Position numbers and translations under genes: made by a program
Shown: positions 32,436 through 41,786 of the stretch, in pieces
Layout of the letters: each line of letters opens with the position of its first letter
Numbering within the stretch: position 1 is the first letter of the stretch
Assembly: GCF_001411495.1 (NCBI RefSeq)
Contig: NZ_CP012981.1
Coordinates: forward strand, 2,976,001-3,040,000
Origin: Burkholderia cepacia ATCC 25416
GTDB lineage: Bacteria > Pseudomonadota > Gammaproteobacteria > Burkholderiales > Burkholderiaceae
Direction: 5' to 3'
DNA: 64,000 nucleotides
Notes under the pieces: generated by a model
What the model was told of the DNA's origin: nothing
The model's input: the letters and a program-made list of their open reading frames with translations, nothing else
Database searches by the model: none

Positions 32436-33281
32436 TCATCGCACGTCCGGAAACACCGCCGCCTTCAAGCATCGGTCGAACCACACCACATCGTCGCCAT
32501 CGCCGATCGGCCACATTTCCGCGTCGAGTTGCGGCAACCCGGCTACGGGCGCTGACGCGTGGTTATCGCCACCGGACACCCCTGCGCGCACCCATGCCGA
32601 TTGCGCTCCACCGTTGTCGCACGCATTCTCATGCGCCTGTGTTTCGCAAAATGCCACGGGTCGAACCTTCCCGCCGTCTGCCGCGCTCACCGATCGGTAC
32701 TGATAAACCGCACCGGTCGCCCAGTCCTCGCTCTGGCTGCAGACCCGTGCACGATGCTGCACATGGACAGCACCGAAACACGCATAGGAAACGTGCGCGC
32801 CACTTGCATCGTCGGGAATGAAATCGCAGTTTGCATCGAAACCGGTGAGCGGGCCGCCCGTGTAATTCGCGAGCCACTTGCGCTCGGCCAGCGCACGCGC
32901 GATCAACCCTTTGTCCGAACGATCGGCCAGCACGGCGGTGCGCCGATCGATGGCCTTGCGCACTTCGTCGACGGCCAGCGGATGGCCTTCGTAATCGGCG
33001 TCGAGACGGTTGTTGCGTGCGTCGATCCAGCGGCGCTGACCGCGCACCAGCATGTCGCGAATCATCGTGTCCGGCGCGGCCTTCAGTGCGCCCGAGTACG
33101 CCGAGTTCATGCGCGCGTCGGCCGCGCGCAGCACGGAGTTCGTACAGATGCGCTTCTCGATCGGCTGCACCGCTTTCGCGCAATCCATCGCAAAGGCCGG
33201 TAGTGCCATGCCGGCGCTCATCATGAACATCGAAGCAAGACCCGCCAGCCTGCCGGCCGATGCCATTCGAATCCCTCGCAT
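32436..33281 (-). CDS. LprI-like (DUF1311) secreted protein with C-terminal extension
   Basis: A 281-residue exported protein. The start at 33281 (MRGIRMASAGR) gives a signal peptide ending near PAFA; the frame is open further upstream. The first mature 90 residues match the lysozyme-inhibitor LprI N-terminal pattern: MDCAKAVQPIEKRICTN, LRAADARMNSAYSGAL and RRWIDARNNR. The remaining about 150 residues contain several cysteines (ANCDFIP, YACFG, FCETQ) and no domain I recognise. A periplasmic role, possibly against host lysozyme, is an inference. Confidence 0.72.
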   Translation of the reverse strand: MRGIRMASAGRLAGLASMFMMSAGMALPAFAMDCAKAVQPIEKRICTNSVLRAADARMNSAYSGALKAAPDTMIRDMLVRGQRRWIDARNNRLDADYEGHPLAVDEVRKAIDRRTAVLADRSDKGLIARALAERKWLANYTGGPLTGFDANCDFIPDDASGAHVSYACFGAVHVQHRARVCSQSEDWATGAVYQYRSVSAADGGKVRPVAFCETQAHENACDNGGAQSAWVRAGVSGGDNHASAPVAGLPQLDAEMWPIGDGDDVVWFDRCLKAAVFPDVR

Positions 33282-33694
33282 GCTCTCTCTCAGTCGGTTT
33301 TTCTTGGTCGCACCGCATCGGTGGGGCATCGCCCGTCACAGCCTGTCGTGCCCGCGCGCCGGTATCGCATGTCGCCAAAGGCAGCCTCCACGCTTCACCT
33401 TGCAGCGCCGCTCATGGTACGCGCGCCTGCACGAACGCACACCGTCCGGCGCGGCGCGCCCCGGTGTTCCTTCACAGGTGACTGGATCTCGATCGACTGG
33501 ACAACGGTCATGCACGCCCGAACCCGGCGCGCATTCGGTACCGACGGTCATGAACGACCGTCGGCGAAATGATCCTGCTGGCGGCGGCCGCACATCGTCG
33601 CGCCCGAATGCACGATCGGCCGGCCCGCACCGCTTTGCTTCGCGGCACCGACGCCCGACGGTTTGCCCGCCGCGGTCGGCCTGCCGCGAAACCG
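33282..33694. other. Intergenic stretch between the LprI-like gene and phaR
   Basis: 413 bp carrying the promoter of the minus-strand LprI-like gene and the 3' end of the PHA cluster. No strong hairpin, ORF with a recognisable product or repeat was seen. Confidence 0.5.
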
Positions 33695-34261
33695 TTACTT
33701 CTTCTCCGGCTCCGACGCGCCCGGCTGCTTGAACGGGAACGTGCTGAACATCGACTTCGCCTGGTTCTGCATCTGCTCCTGCATCTGCACGAACATGTTC
33801 TTCGACTGCTCGATGTAGCTGGTCATCATCCCTTGCATCATCGGCGCCTGCATGTTCATGAACTGCGACCAGACTTCCGGATTCATCGCATTGCCTTCGT
33901 ACAGGTTCTTCGATTGATCCGCGAGCTTGTTCTGGATGTCGATGAACGCCTGGATGTTCTTTTCCAGGTACGTGCCCATCATGCCCTGCATCGCATGCCC
34001 GTAGAAACGGATGATCTGCGACAGCATCGACGACGAGAACATCGGCACGCCACCGCTTTCCTCTTCGAGGATGATCTGCAGGAGAATGCTGCGCGTCAGG
34101 TCTTCGTTGGATTTCGCGTCGACGACCTTGAAGTCCTCCTGCTCCAGCACGAGTTGCTTCACGTCGGTCAGCGTAATGTACGTGCTTGTCTCTGTATCGT
34201 AGAGCCGACGGTTCGGGTACTTCTTGATGAGCCGTTCGGCCGTCTTCTTTGTAGTAGTCAT
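33695..34261 (-). CDS. phaR: Polyhydroxyalkanoate synthesis repressor PhaR
   Basis: A 188-residue regulator that binds DNA and PHA granules and represses phasin genes. The PHB/PHA accumulation regulator DNA-binding domain is at the N-terminus (LIKKYPNRRLYDTETSTYIT), followed by two PHB_acc repeats (FYGHAMQGMMGTYLEKNI). The C-terminus is Met/Gln-rich and ends EPEKK. ATG 34261 (MTTTKKTAERL) is the family start. It is the last gene of the pha cluster. Confidence 0.95.
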   Translation of the reverse strand: MTTTKKTAERLIKKYPNRRLYDTETSTYITLTDVKQLVLEQEDFKVVDAKSNEDLTRSILLQIILEEESGGVPMFSSSMLSQIIRFYGHAMQGMMGTYLEKNIQAFIDIQNKLADQSKNLYEGNAMNPEVWSQFMNMQAPMMQGMMTSYIEQSKNMFVQMQEQMQNQAKSMFSTFPFKQPGASEPEKK

Positions 34262-34299
34262 GTAACGCCTTTGAGTGCAGCGTAGCGGAAGTGACGAAT

Positions 34300-34327
34300 C
34301 CCCGCCGCCCGAATCCGGGAGGCGGGG
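34300..34327 (-). terminator. Possible terminator hairpin between phbB and phaR
   Basis: The 7-bp arms CCCCGCC and GGCGGGG close a 14-nt loop just after the phbB stop. There is no clear T-run, so it may be only partial. Confidence 0.35.
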
Positions 34328-34380
34328 GCCTTCGGAATACGCCCGGCTGCGCGGCCACCCGGCCCGCGCAGCGCGGACGC

Positions 34381-35121
34381 TCAGCCCATGTGCAGGCCGC
34401 CGTTCAGCGAGAAGTCGGCGCCGGTCGCGAAACCGGAATCGTTCGACGCGAGCCACGCGACGATCGAACCGATTTCCTCCGGCCCGCCGAGACGCCGCAC
34501 CGGGATCGTCGCGACGATCTTCTCGAGCACGTCCGGGCGGATCGCCTTCACCATGTCGGTGCCGATGTAGCCCGGCGACACGGTGTTGACCGTCACGCCC
34601 TTCGTCGCGACTTCCTGTGCGAGCGACATCGTGAAGCCGTGGATACCGGCCTTCGCGGTCGAATAGTTGGTCTGGCCGAATTGCCCTTTCTGGCCGTTCA
34701 CCGACGAAATGTTGATGATCCGGCCCCAGCCGCGTTCGACCATCCCGTCGATCACCTGCTTCGTCACGTTGAACAGGCTCGTCAGGTTGGTGTCGATCAC
34801 GGCGGTCCAGTCTTCGTGCGTCATCTTGCGGAACACGACGTCGCGCGTGATACCCGCGTTGTTGACGAGCACGTCGATCTCGCCGACTTCAGCCTTGACC
34901 TTGTCGAACGCTTCCTTGGTCGAGTCCCAGTCGCCGACGTTGCCTTCCGACGCGATGAAATCGTACCCGAGCGCCTTCTGGTCCTCGAGCCATTTCACCC
35001 GGCGCGGCGAGTTCGGGCCACATCCTGCGACCACCTTGAAGCCGTCTTTCGACAGGCGCTGGCAGATGCTGGTGCCGATGCCGCCCATCCCGCCCGTTAC
35101 GTACGCAATTCGCTGAGACAT
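34381..35121 (-). CDS. phbB: Acetoacetyl-CoA reductase
   Basis: A 246-residue short-chain dehydrogenase that reduces acetoacetyl-CoA to (R)-3-hydroxybutyryl-CoA with NADPH, the second step of polyhydroxybutyrate synthesis. Cofactor motif TGGMGGIGTSIC, NNAGITRD, catalytic Ser in INISSVNGQKGQFGQ and Tyr/Lys in YSTAKAG. ATG 35121 (MSQRIAYV) is preceded by GGAG. It lies between phbA and phaR in the usual order. Confidence 0.95.
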   Translation of the reverse strand: MSQRIAYVTGGMGGIGTSICQRLSKDGFKVVAGCGPNSPRRVKWLEDQKALGYDFIASEGNVGDWDSTKEAFDKVKAEVGEIDVLVNNAGITRDVVFRKMTHEDWTAVIDTNLTSLFNVTKQVIDGMVERGWGRIINISSVNGQKGQFGQTNYSTAKAGIHGFTMSLAQEVATKGVTVNTVSPGYIGTDMVKAIRPDVLEKIVATIPVRRLGGPEEIGSIVAWLASNDSGFATGADFSLNGGLHMG

Positions 35122-35181
35122 AAATCTCACTCCATTTTTTGGTTTCGAGAGCTGCCGGAGCCCCCTCTGACTTCACGTGAC

Positions 35182-35207
35182 GCCGGCCGAAGCCGCAATC
35201 GGCCGGC
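35182..35207 (-). other. Hairpin in the phbA-phbB intergenic region
   Basis: Perfect 9-bp arms GCCGGCCGA and TCGGCCGGC around an 8-nt loop, 48 bp after phbA ends. No T-run follows. It could separate the transcripts or set the phbA/phbB expression ratio by stabilising the mRNA end. Confidence 0.45.
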
Positions 35208-35255
35208 GCACGGATTTGGTTCGCCGGTGGCGAACGGCCGGTTACGGACGACCGG

Positions 35256-36437
35256 TTACGGACGCTCGACCGCGAGCGCAACGCCCATCCCGCCGCCGAT
35301 GCACAGCGACGCCAGCCCGCGCTTCGCGTCGCGCTTGGCCATCTCGTGCAGCAGCGTCACCAGGATCCGGCAGCCCGACGCACCGATCGGGTGACCGATC
35401 GCGATCGCCCCGCCGTTCACGTTCACCTTCGACGTGTCCCAGCCCATCTGCTTGTGCACCGCCAGCGCCTGCGCCGCGAACGCCTCGTTGATCTCCATCA
35501 GGTCCAGGTCGCCCGGCGTCCAGCCCGCGCGCTCCAGGCACCGGCGCGATGCCGGCACCGGGCCCATCCCCATCACGCTCGGATCGACACCCGCGTTCGC
35601 GTATGCCTTGATCTTCGCCAGCGGCGTCAGACCCAGCGCCGCCGCCTTCTGCGCCGACATCACCAGCACCGCCGCCGCGCCGTCGTTCAACCCCGACGCG
35701 TTCGCCGCCGTCACCGAGCCGTCCTTCGAGAACGCCGGCTTCAGCCCCGCCAGCGACTCCGCCGTCACGCCGTGACGCACGAATTCGTCGGTCGCGAACT
35801 GCAGCGGCTCGCCCTTGCGTTGCGGGATCGACACCGGCACGATCTCGTCGTCGAAGCGGCCCGCCTTCTGCGCGGCTTCCGCCTTGTTCTGCGACAGCGC
35901 CGCGAACGCATCCTGCTCTTCGCGCGTGATCCCGTATTCCTTCGCGACGTTCTCCGCCGTGATGCCCATGTGGTACTGGTTGTACACGTCCCACAGGCCG
36001 TCGACGATCATCGTGTCGACCAGCTTCGCATCGCCCATCCGGAAGCCGTCACGCGAGCCCGGCAGCACGTGCGGCGACGCGCTCATGTTCTCCTGGCCGC
36101 CCGCGATCACGATGTCCGCGTCGCCCGCGACGATCGCGTTCGCCGCCAGCATCACGGCCTTCAGGCCCGAACCGCACACCTTGTTGATCGTCATCCCCGG
36201 CACTGCCGTCGGCAGCCCCGCCTTGATCAGCGACTGCCGCGCCGGGTTCTGGCCCGAGCCGGCCGTCAGCACCTGGCCCATGATCACTTCGCTCACCTGC
36301 TCGGGCTTCACGCCCGCGCGCTCCAGCACTGCGCGGATCACCGTCGCGCCCAGTTCGGGTGCTGCAATCTTCGCAAGCGAACCGCCGAATTTGCCGACCG
36401 CGGTCCGCGCGGCCGATACGATCACTACGTCCGTCAT
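35256..36437 (-). CDS. phbA: Acetyl-CoA acetyltransferase (beta-ketothiolase)
   Basis: A 393-residue thiolase that condenses two acetyl-CoA to acetoacetyl-CoA. The acyl-accepting Cys is in [17 protein letters not shown], the substrate loop is [11 protein letters not shown], and the C-terminal His and Cys motifs are [14 protein letters not shown] and [14 protein letters not shown] 36437 ([19 protein letters not shown]) is the family start; the upstream open frame is noise. It is the first committed step of PHB synthesis. Confidence 0.96.
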   Translation of the reverse strand: MTDVVIVSAARTAVGKFGGSLAKIAAPELGATVIRAVLERAGVKPEQVSEVIMGQVLTAGSGQNPARQSLIKAGLPTAVPGMTINKVCGSGLKAVMLAANAIVAGDADIVIAGGQENMSASPHVLPGSRDGFRMGDAKLVDTMIVDGLWDVYNQYHMGITAENVAKEYGITREEQDAFAALSQNKAEAAQKAGRFDDEIVPVSIPQRKGEPLQFATDEFVRHGVTAESLAGLKPAFSKDGSVTAANASGLNDGAAAVLVMSAQKAAALGLTPLAKIKAYANAGVDPSVMGMGPVPASRRCLERAGWTPGDLDLMEINEAFAAQALAVHKQMGWDTSKVNVNGGAIAIGHPIGASGCRILVTLLHEMAKRDAKRGLASLCIGGGMGVALAVERP

Positions 36438-36536
36438 TTCCCTTTCCTCCAGGCCCGCACGACACGGCGCATCGCTACCGGCCCTGTTAAAAAAACTGCG
36501 GTGCATCGGACAGCGTGCGCCGCTGTCCGTCTTTCG

Positions 36537-38402
36537 TCAATCGCGCTGCAATACGTACCGGCCCGGCGCCGGCTCGATCACCGGGAACTGTGCGGAACCG
36601 GGCTGGGCGGGCGGCGCCACCTTGCGGCCGCCGTACTGGTCGAGCCACTCGACCCAGGTCGTCCACCAGCTTCCCGGGTGCTCGGTCGCACCGGCAAACC
36701 AGTCGTCCGCCGATTCGGGCAGGTCGCTGTCGTTGATCCAGTAACTGCGCTTCTTCTTCGCCGGCGGATTGATCACGCCCGCGATGTGCCCCGACGCGCC
36801 GAGCACGAACTTCAGCGGGCCCGACAGGATCGACGTCGATGCATAGGCCGTCTGCCACGGCACGATGTGATCCTCGCGCGAGCCGTAGATGAAGGTCGGC
36901 ACGTCGATCAGCGTCAGGTCGACCGATTCGCCGCACACGGTCAACGCGCCCGGCTCGCGCAGCTTGTTCTCGAGATAGGTATTGCGCAGGTACCACGCGT
37001 ACATCGGGCCCGGCAGGCTCGTCGAATCGCCGTTCCAGTACAACAGGTCGAACGGCGCCGGCGTGCGGCCCTTCAGGTAGTTGTCGACGACGTAGTTCCA
37101 CACGAGGTCGTTCGGCCGCAGGAACGAGAACGTGTTCGCGAACTCGACGCCGCGCATCAGCCCCGGCTGCGTGCCGTTCTTGCCGCCGATGGTCTGCTCG
37201 CGCATCTGCACGTGCGCCTCGTCGACGAACACGTCGAGGATGCCGGTGTCGCTGAAGTCGAGCATCGCGGTGAGCAGCGTCATCGACGCGACCGGATGTT
37301 CGCCGCGCGCGGCGAGCACCGCGAGCGCAGTCGCGAGCATCGTGCCGCCGACGCAGAAGCCGAGCGTGTTGATCTGCTCGCGGCCGCTCACCTGCTGCAC
37401 GGCGTCGATCGCCGCGAGCAGCCCTTCGTTCATGTAGTCGTCCCACGTCTTGTGCGCAACCGATGCGTCCGCGTTGCGCCACGACACGAGGAACACCTGA
37501 TGGCCGTTCGACAGCGCATGCGCGACGAGCGAATTCTCGGGCTGCAGGTCGAGGATGTAGAACTTGTTGATGCACGGCGGGACGATCAGGAGCGGCCGCT
37601 CGAACACCTTGTCCGTCTTCGGCGTGTACTGGATCAGCTGGATCAGGTCGTTCTCGTAGACGACCGCACCTTCAGTACACCCGAGGTTCTTGCCGACCAC
37701 GAACTGCGATTCGTCGGTCTGCGAAATCTTGCCGCGCTGCAGGTCGCCGAGCAGGTTCATCATCCCCTGCCGCAGGCTTTCGCCCTGCGTCTCGAGAATC
37801 GATTTCTGTGCGTCGGGATTGAGTGCGAGGAAGTTGCTCGGCGCGGCGGCGGCCGTCCACTGCTGGACCGTGAAACGAATGCGCTCGCGCGTCTTCGGAT
37901 CGGTCTGAAGCGCGTCGGCCAGTTCCTGCAGATAGCGCGCGTTGAGCAGATACCAGGCCGCCGCGAACGCATGCGCCGGCGACGCCTTCCATGCATCGCC
38001 GCTGAAGCGGCGGTCCTTCAGTTCGGGCGACTCGAGCTTCGCGGCGGCGGCCTGCTGCATCAGCGCCATGCAATCGCGCGCGTAGTCAGCCTGCAACGCC
38101 TGAAGCCGCTCGGGGGGAATCGCGGCGGCCGGCAGCTTCAGCCCGGCGAACGGCGACGCCATCGCGCCGAAATCGGGCATCGACGGCACCTGGAACGGAA
38201 ACGATGTCGGAAACTGGAATGTCGCGAACGGATTCACGGTGGCCGACGCAGTCGCGGCACGTGCCGGATCCGCAAAACCGCGCCACGCGTTCAACCACGA
38301 CTCGAACATCTGCTGCATCGGCTGGGCGGCCGGATCGAAACCAATGCTGCCCGTGGAAGTGCCCGCCTGAGCGGACGTCGACGATTTTTTCGATGCTGTC
38401 AT
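36537..38402 (-). CDS. phaC: Class I polyhydroxyalkanoate synthase
   Basis: A 621-residue PHA synthase that polymerises (R)-3-hydroxyacyl-CoA on the granule surface. The lipase-like box GFCVGGT carries the catalytic Cys; the Asp is in IDVPTFIYGSREDHI and the His in LGASGHIAGVINPP. The N-terminal region (first about 180 residues) is the PhaC_N domain. The first about 20 residues are Ala/Ser/Thr-rich and variable. It heads the order phaC-phbA-phbB-phaR. Confidence 0.96.
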   Translation of the reverse strand: MTASKKSSTSAQAGTSTGSIGFDPAAQPMQQMFESWLNAWRGFADPARAATASATVNPFATFQFPTSFPFQVPSMPDFGAMASPFAGLKLPAAAIPPERLQALQADYARDCMALMQQAAAAKLESPELKDRRFSGDAWKASPAHAFAAAWYLLNARYLQELADALQTDPKTRERIRFTVQQWTAAAAPSNFLALNPDAQKSILETQGESLRQGMMNLLGDLQRGKISQTDESQFVVGKNLGCTEGAVVYENDLIQLIQYTPKTDKVFERPLLIVPPCINKFYILDLQPENSLVAHALSNGHQVFLVSWRNADASVAHKTWDDYMNEGLLAAIDAVQQVSGREQINTLGFCVGGTMLATALAVLAARGEHPVASMTLLTAMLDFSDTGILDVFVDEAHVQMREQTIGGKNGTQPGLMRGVEFANTFSFLRPNDLVWNYVVDNYLKGRTPAPFDLLYWNGDSTSLPGPMYAWYLRNTYLENKLREPGALTVCGESVDLTLIDVPTFIYGSREDHIVPWQTAYASTSILSGPLKFVLGASGHIAGVINPPAKKKRSYWINDSDLPESADDWFAGATEHPGSWWTTWVEWLDQYGGRKVAPPAQPGSAQFPVIEPAPGRYVLQRD

Positions 38403-38761
38403 TACCTGCCTTACCGGTGATTCGTGAGCGTCTGTCGTGAAATCCTGCTCGCGCGCGGCATGCCGGCTGCGAGCCGGGCCGTCATGCTCTGGAGAGGCGT
38501 CTCCAGATTCTGCCGCAGTGCGGTATTTTTATCATTATCGTTTTCCCCATGTGAAGCGCCATATCAAACCGCTGAACAATTCCGCACGGAGATAATCCTC
38601 GCGCAACAGGCGGGACAAGGGTTCCGGCGAAACATAAAACATTTTGATTGACTTGACTTCGCATTTTTCATTTAGCCGCGCATGTAACGCGGCATGGCCG
38701 CCGCAAAATCGAGATAACCCGATTTTGCAGCGCGACAAATCCCGCGCCCATGCGCATCCCG
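38403..38761. other. Intergenic region upstream of phaC
   Basis: 359 bp, less GC-rich than the surroundings, expected to hold the phaC promoter on the minus strand. An AT-rich GATAATGATAAA-type stretch lies near 38530, but no convincing -35/-10 pair can be fixed. A short hairpin GCCGCG...CGCGGC at 38675-38693, followed on the minus strand by A/T-rich DNA, may terminate pgeF. Confidence 0.4.
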
Positions 38762-39601
38762 TCAATCCGCCAGCCAGATCGCCGCCGCCATGCGGCCCGT
38801 CACGCGGTCGCGCCGGTACGAATAGAAGCGCGCCTGTTCGGTGACCGTGCAGGCCGTCCCGCCGCTCACGTGCGCCACGCCCGCACGCGCAAGACGCAAG
38901 CGCGCGAGCGCGTAGAGATCGGCCAGGAACTTGCCGGGCGCGCCATCGATCGCGACGAACGCAAGCCGGGTTTCATCATGCTCCGACTGCGGGGCCGTGT
39001 CGAGAAACGCATCACGCACGTCGGCGCCGACCTCAAACGCCCGCGGGCCGATCGCCGGCCCGAGGTAAGCATGAAGCGCGTCCGTCGCACCGCCCGCGAG
39101 TGCCGCGACCCGTGCCGCCGTCTGTTCGACGATGCCGGCCGCCAGGCCGCGCCAGCCCGCATGCGCGGCGCCGACGGCGCGGCCCTGCGTGTCGCACAGC
39201 AGCACGGGCAGGCAATCCGCGACCATCACGACACAGACGGCGCCGGCACGGTCGGTGACACTCGCGTCGGCCTGCACCGGCGCGAGCGCCGCGGGTGCCG
39301 CCGCGATCACCTCGTCCGCGCGCACGATCTGCGCGCCGTGAACCTGCTCGAGCCAAGCGGCGCTCGACTGGCCAGCCAGCGCGAGCAGGCGCGCGCGATT
39401 CCCGGCGACATGAGCCGGATCGTCACCGGTGTGCAGGCCGAGATTCATCCCGCCCGGCAGAGCTTCCGCGCCCTGCCAGCGCCCATACGGGCCTTCGCTC
39501 ACCCCGCCGTCGCGCGTCGTGATCAGCGCGCGCACGCGCGGCGACACCTGCCAGTCGGGCTGTACGCAGTCCTGCCACGTCAACGGCGCCAGGTTCGTCA
39601 T
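38762..39601 (-). CDS. pgeF: Peptidoglycan editing factor PgeF / laccase-domain protein
   Basis: A 279-residue protein of the YfiH/LACC1 family (Cu-oxidase_4), which releases misplaced serine from peptidoglycan precursors in E. coli and has purine-nucleoside activity in relatives. Conserved metal-site motifs are WLEQVHGAQIV, the Cys and His in VADCLPVLLCD and VGAAHAGWRGLA, and the N-terminal ALITTRDGGVSEG. A GTG at 39607, directly after the rluD stop, is an alternative start. It is coupled to rluD, as in many proteobacteria. Confidence 0.88.
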   Translation of the reverse strand: MTNLAPLTWQDCVQPDWQVSPRVRALITTRDGGVSEGPYGRWQGAEALPGGMNLGLHTGDDPAHVAGNRARLLALAGQSSAAWLEQVHGAQIVRADEVIAAAPAALAPVQADASVTDRAGAVCVVMVADCLPVLLCDTQGRAVGAAHAGWRGLAAGIVEQTAARVAALAGGATDALHAYLGPAIGPRAFEVGADVRDAFLDTAPQSEHDETRLAFVAIDGAPGKFLADLYALARLRLARAGVAHVSGGTACTVTEQARFYSYRRDRVTGRMAAAIWLAD

Positions 39602-39607
39602 CGGCAC

Positions 39608-40816
39608 TCACTCCTCCTCGTCGTCCAGGTACGGCTCATCGTCGTGATACTCGCCGCCGAAATCGTCATCGTCGTAGACACCGTCATCGTCGTCGAATTC
39701 CTCGTCGCCCTGCCCGAAGCCGAGCGCCGCGACGAGGGCGTTCATGTCGTCCGGCAGCGGGCAGCGCCACTGCATCGCCTTGCCCGTGACCGGGTGCACG
39801 AGACCGAGCCGCCATGCATGCAGCGCCTGTCGCGCGAAACCGTCCGGCAATGGCGCGACCGAGCGCTTGCCGCGCGCGCGCCCGTACACGGGGTCACCGA
39901 GCAGCGGGTGCCCGGCGTGCGCGCAGTGCACGCGGATCTGGTGCGTGCGGCCGGTCTCGAGATCGCACTGGATTGCCGAAACCGGCTGACGTTGCCACAG
40001 GCATGTGTCAACCGTGCGGAAATGCGTGCGCGCGGGCTTGCCCGACGCGCCGGTGACGACGGCCATGCGCGTGCGTTCGCGCGGATCGCGGCCGATCGGC
40101 GCATCGATCGTGCCCTCCTCGGGCATCGTGCCCCACACGAGCGCGAAATAGCGGCGCTTCACCGTGCGGGCCTGCAACTGGCGCACGAGGTCCGTCTGCG
40201 CGGCCAGCGTACGCGCCACCACCATCAGGCCCGACGTCTCCTTGTCGAGCCGGTGGACGATCCCCGCGCGCGGCAGGCCGGCCGCCGCGTCGCCATAGCG
40301 ATGCAGCAGCCCGTTGAGGATCGTGCCGCTCCAGTTGCCGGCGGCCGGATGCACGACGAGGCCGGCCGGCTTGTTGATGACGACGAGCGCGTCGTCCTCG
40401 TAGATCACGTCGAGCGGCACCGGTTCCGGCGTAAAGGCGAGCTGCTCGGGGAGCAGGTCCGGCACGAGCTCGATCTTGGCGCCGAGCGGCACCGGCTGGC
40501 GGATCTTCGCCGGCGCGCCGTCGACGAGCACGCGCTGCGCCTCGATCCAGCTCTGCAGGCGGCTGCGCGAGAATTCAGGGAACAGTTGGGCGAGCGCCTT
40601 GTCGAGGCGCTCACCCGCGAGCGACAGCGGCACTTCGACGACGCGCGGCGCGTCGTCGGCCGCCGCGGACGGCACGACGGGCGCCTGCATGGCGTCGCCG
40701 GCCAGATCGTCATCGAGGGAATCCCCCGACGCAGCGTCGGCGGGCCGATCGCTTGGGCTATAATCTTCGCGATTTGGTGTGCCCGGCTGGGCATTCTGCG
40801 AACTTGAACGGGTCAT
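39608..40816 (-). CDS. rluD: 23S rRNA pseudouridine(1911/1915/1917) synthase
   Basis: A 402-residue RluA-family synthase that modifies helix 69 of 23S rRNA. After a disordered N-terminus of about 55 residues comes an S4-like domain ([21 protein letters not shown]), then the catalytic domain with the active Asp in [15 protein letters not shown] and the family motif GRTHQIRVH. The C-terminal about 35 residues are almost all Asp, Glu and Gly, an acidic tail not found in E. coli RluD. It is divergent from bamD, the common arrangement. Confidence 0.93.
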   Translation of the reverse strand: MTRSSSQNAQPGTPNREDYSPSDRPADAASGDSLDDDLAGDAMQAPVVPSAAADDAPRVVEVPLSLAGERLDKALAQLFPEFSRSRLQSWIEAQRVLVDGAPAKIRQPVPLGAKIELVPDLLPEQLAFTPEPVPLDVIYEDDALVVINKPAGLVVHPAAGNWSGTILNGLLHRYGDAAAGLPRAGIVHRLDKETSGLMVVARTLAAQTDLVRQLQARTVKRRYFALVWGTMPEEGTIDAPIGRDPRERTRMAVVTGASGKPARTHFRTVDTCLWQRQPVSAIQCDLETGRTHQIRVHCAHAGHPLLGDPVYGRARGKRSVAPLPDGFARQALHAWRLGLVHPVTGKAMQWRCPLPDDMNALVAALGFGQGDEEFDDDDGVYDDDDFGGEYHDDEPYLDDEEE

Positions 40817-40857
40817 TTAGACTGGGTCACCGAGACTTGAAGCTAGGACATGCGAGC

Positions 40858-41682
40858 ATGATGAATTCGACCAAACGCACGGCCAGAACCGTCGCCGCCC
40901 GGGCTGCGGCGGTAGCGGCCGCGGCCCTCATCGCCGGCTGCCACGGCTTGCCGCAGAAGCAGGACGAGACGGCTACCTGGTCGAACAACAAATTATACTC
41001 AGAGGCCCAGGACGCACTGTCCGGCGGCGACTGGGGCAAGTGCGCGAAATATTTCGAATCGCTGCAAGGTCGCGATCCGTTCGGCCACTTCGCACAACAG
41101 GCGCAGATCAACGTTGCGTACTGCAACTGGAAGGACAACGAAGCGGCCGCCGCCGACCAGGCCGTCGATCGCTTCATCCAGCTCCACCCGGATCATCCAG
41201 ATATCCCTTACGCGTACTACCTGAAGGGGATGATCCACTTCAACGACGATCTCGGCCTGTTCGGCCGGTTCTCCGGCCAGGACATGAGCGAGCGCGATCC
41301 GCAGGCACTGCGTGAATCGTACGATGCGTTCAAGGTCGTCGTCGACCGCTTCCCGAAGAGCAAGTACGCGCCCGACGCCGCCGCGCGGATGCGCTACATC
41401 GTCAACGCGCTCGCGTCGCACGAAGTGCACGCGGCCGACTACTACTACCGGCGTGGCGCCTACGTCGCGGCCATCAACCGTGCGCAGCTCGCGATCAAGG
41501 ACTACAAGGGCGCCCCGGCGATCGAGGACGCGCTGCACATCATGATCCTGTCGTACGGCAAGCTGAACCAGCCGCAACTCGCCGAGGACACGAAGCGCGT
41601 GCTCGCAGGCACGTTCCCCGACAGCCCGTACGTCACGGGCCACTCGCGCCCCGGCGCGAAGAAGTCGTGGTGGCAGTTCTGA
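40858..41682 (+). CDS. bamD: Outer-membrane assembly lipoprotein BamD
   Basis: A 274-residue lipoprotein of the BAM complex that inserts beta-barrel proteins. The signal ends in the lipobox LIAGC, followed by TPR repeats: WSNNKLYSEAQDALSGGDW, QAQINVAYCNWKDNEAAAA, DVVDRFPKS-like VVVDRFPKSKYAPDAAARM, and a C-terminal SYGKLNQPQLAEDTKRVL. ATG 40858 or 40861 can start it. It is divergent from rluD. Confidence 0.94.
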   Translation: MMNSTKRTARTVAARAAAVAAAALIAGCHGLPQKQDETATWSNNKLYSEAQDALSGGDWGKCAKYFESLQGRDPFGHFAQQAQINVAYCNWKDNEAAAADQAVDRFIQLHPDHPDIPYAYYLKGMIHFNDDLGLFGRFSGQDMSERDPQALRESYDAFKVVVDRFPKSKYAPDAAARMRYIVNALASHEVHAADYYYRRGAYVAAINRAQLAIKDYKGAPAIEDALHIMILSYGKLNQPQLAEDTKRVLAGTFPDSPYVTGHSRPGAKKSWWQF

Positions 41683-41714
41683 CGAAAGCACCATGCAGCG
41701 CCCGCTGCGCGAAC

Positions 41715-41744
41715 AAAAAACCCGGCCATCGAGCCGGGTTTTTT
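41715..41744. terminator. Bidirectional terminator between bamD and the DinG-like gene
   Basis: AAAAAACCCGGC and its reverse complement close a 6-nt loop. The flanking A- and T-runs suit both convergent genes. Confidence 0.9.
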
Positions 41745-41786
41745 ATTGGCGCAGCGCTCAGGCAGCGTCGGTGCGAGCGCGCGTCG

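Noticed and set aside
33336..34358. 340-residue open frame over phaR and the gap beside it
   Set aside because: It is a shifted frame of phaR and intergenic DNA with unnatural composition.
35346..38420. 1024-residue open frame antisense to phbA and phaC
   Set aside because: Its Arg/His-rich composition is the usual result of reading a GC-rich gene backwards; the phbA and phaC genes on the other strand are certain.
38424..38651. 75-residue open frame upstream of phaC
   Set aside because: No homology or ribosome site; the region is more plausibly the phaC promoter.
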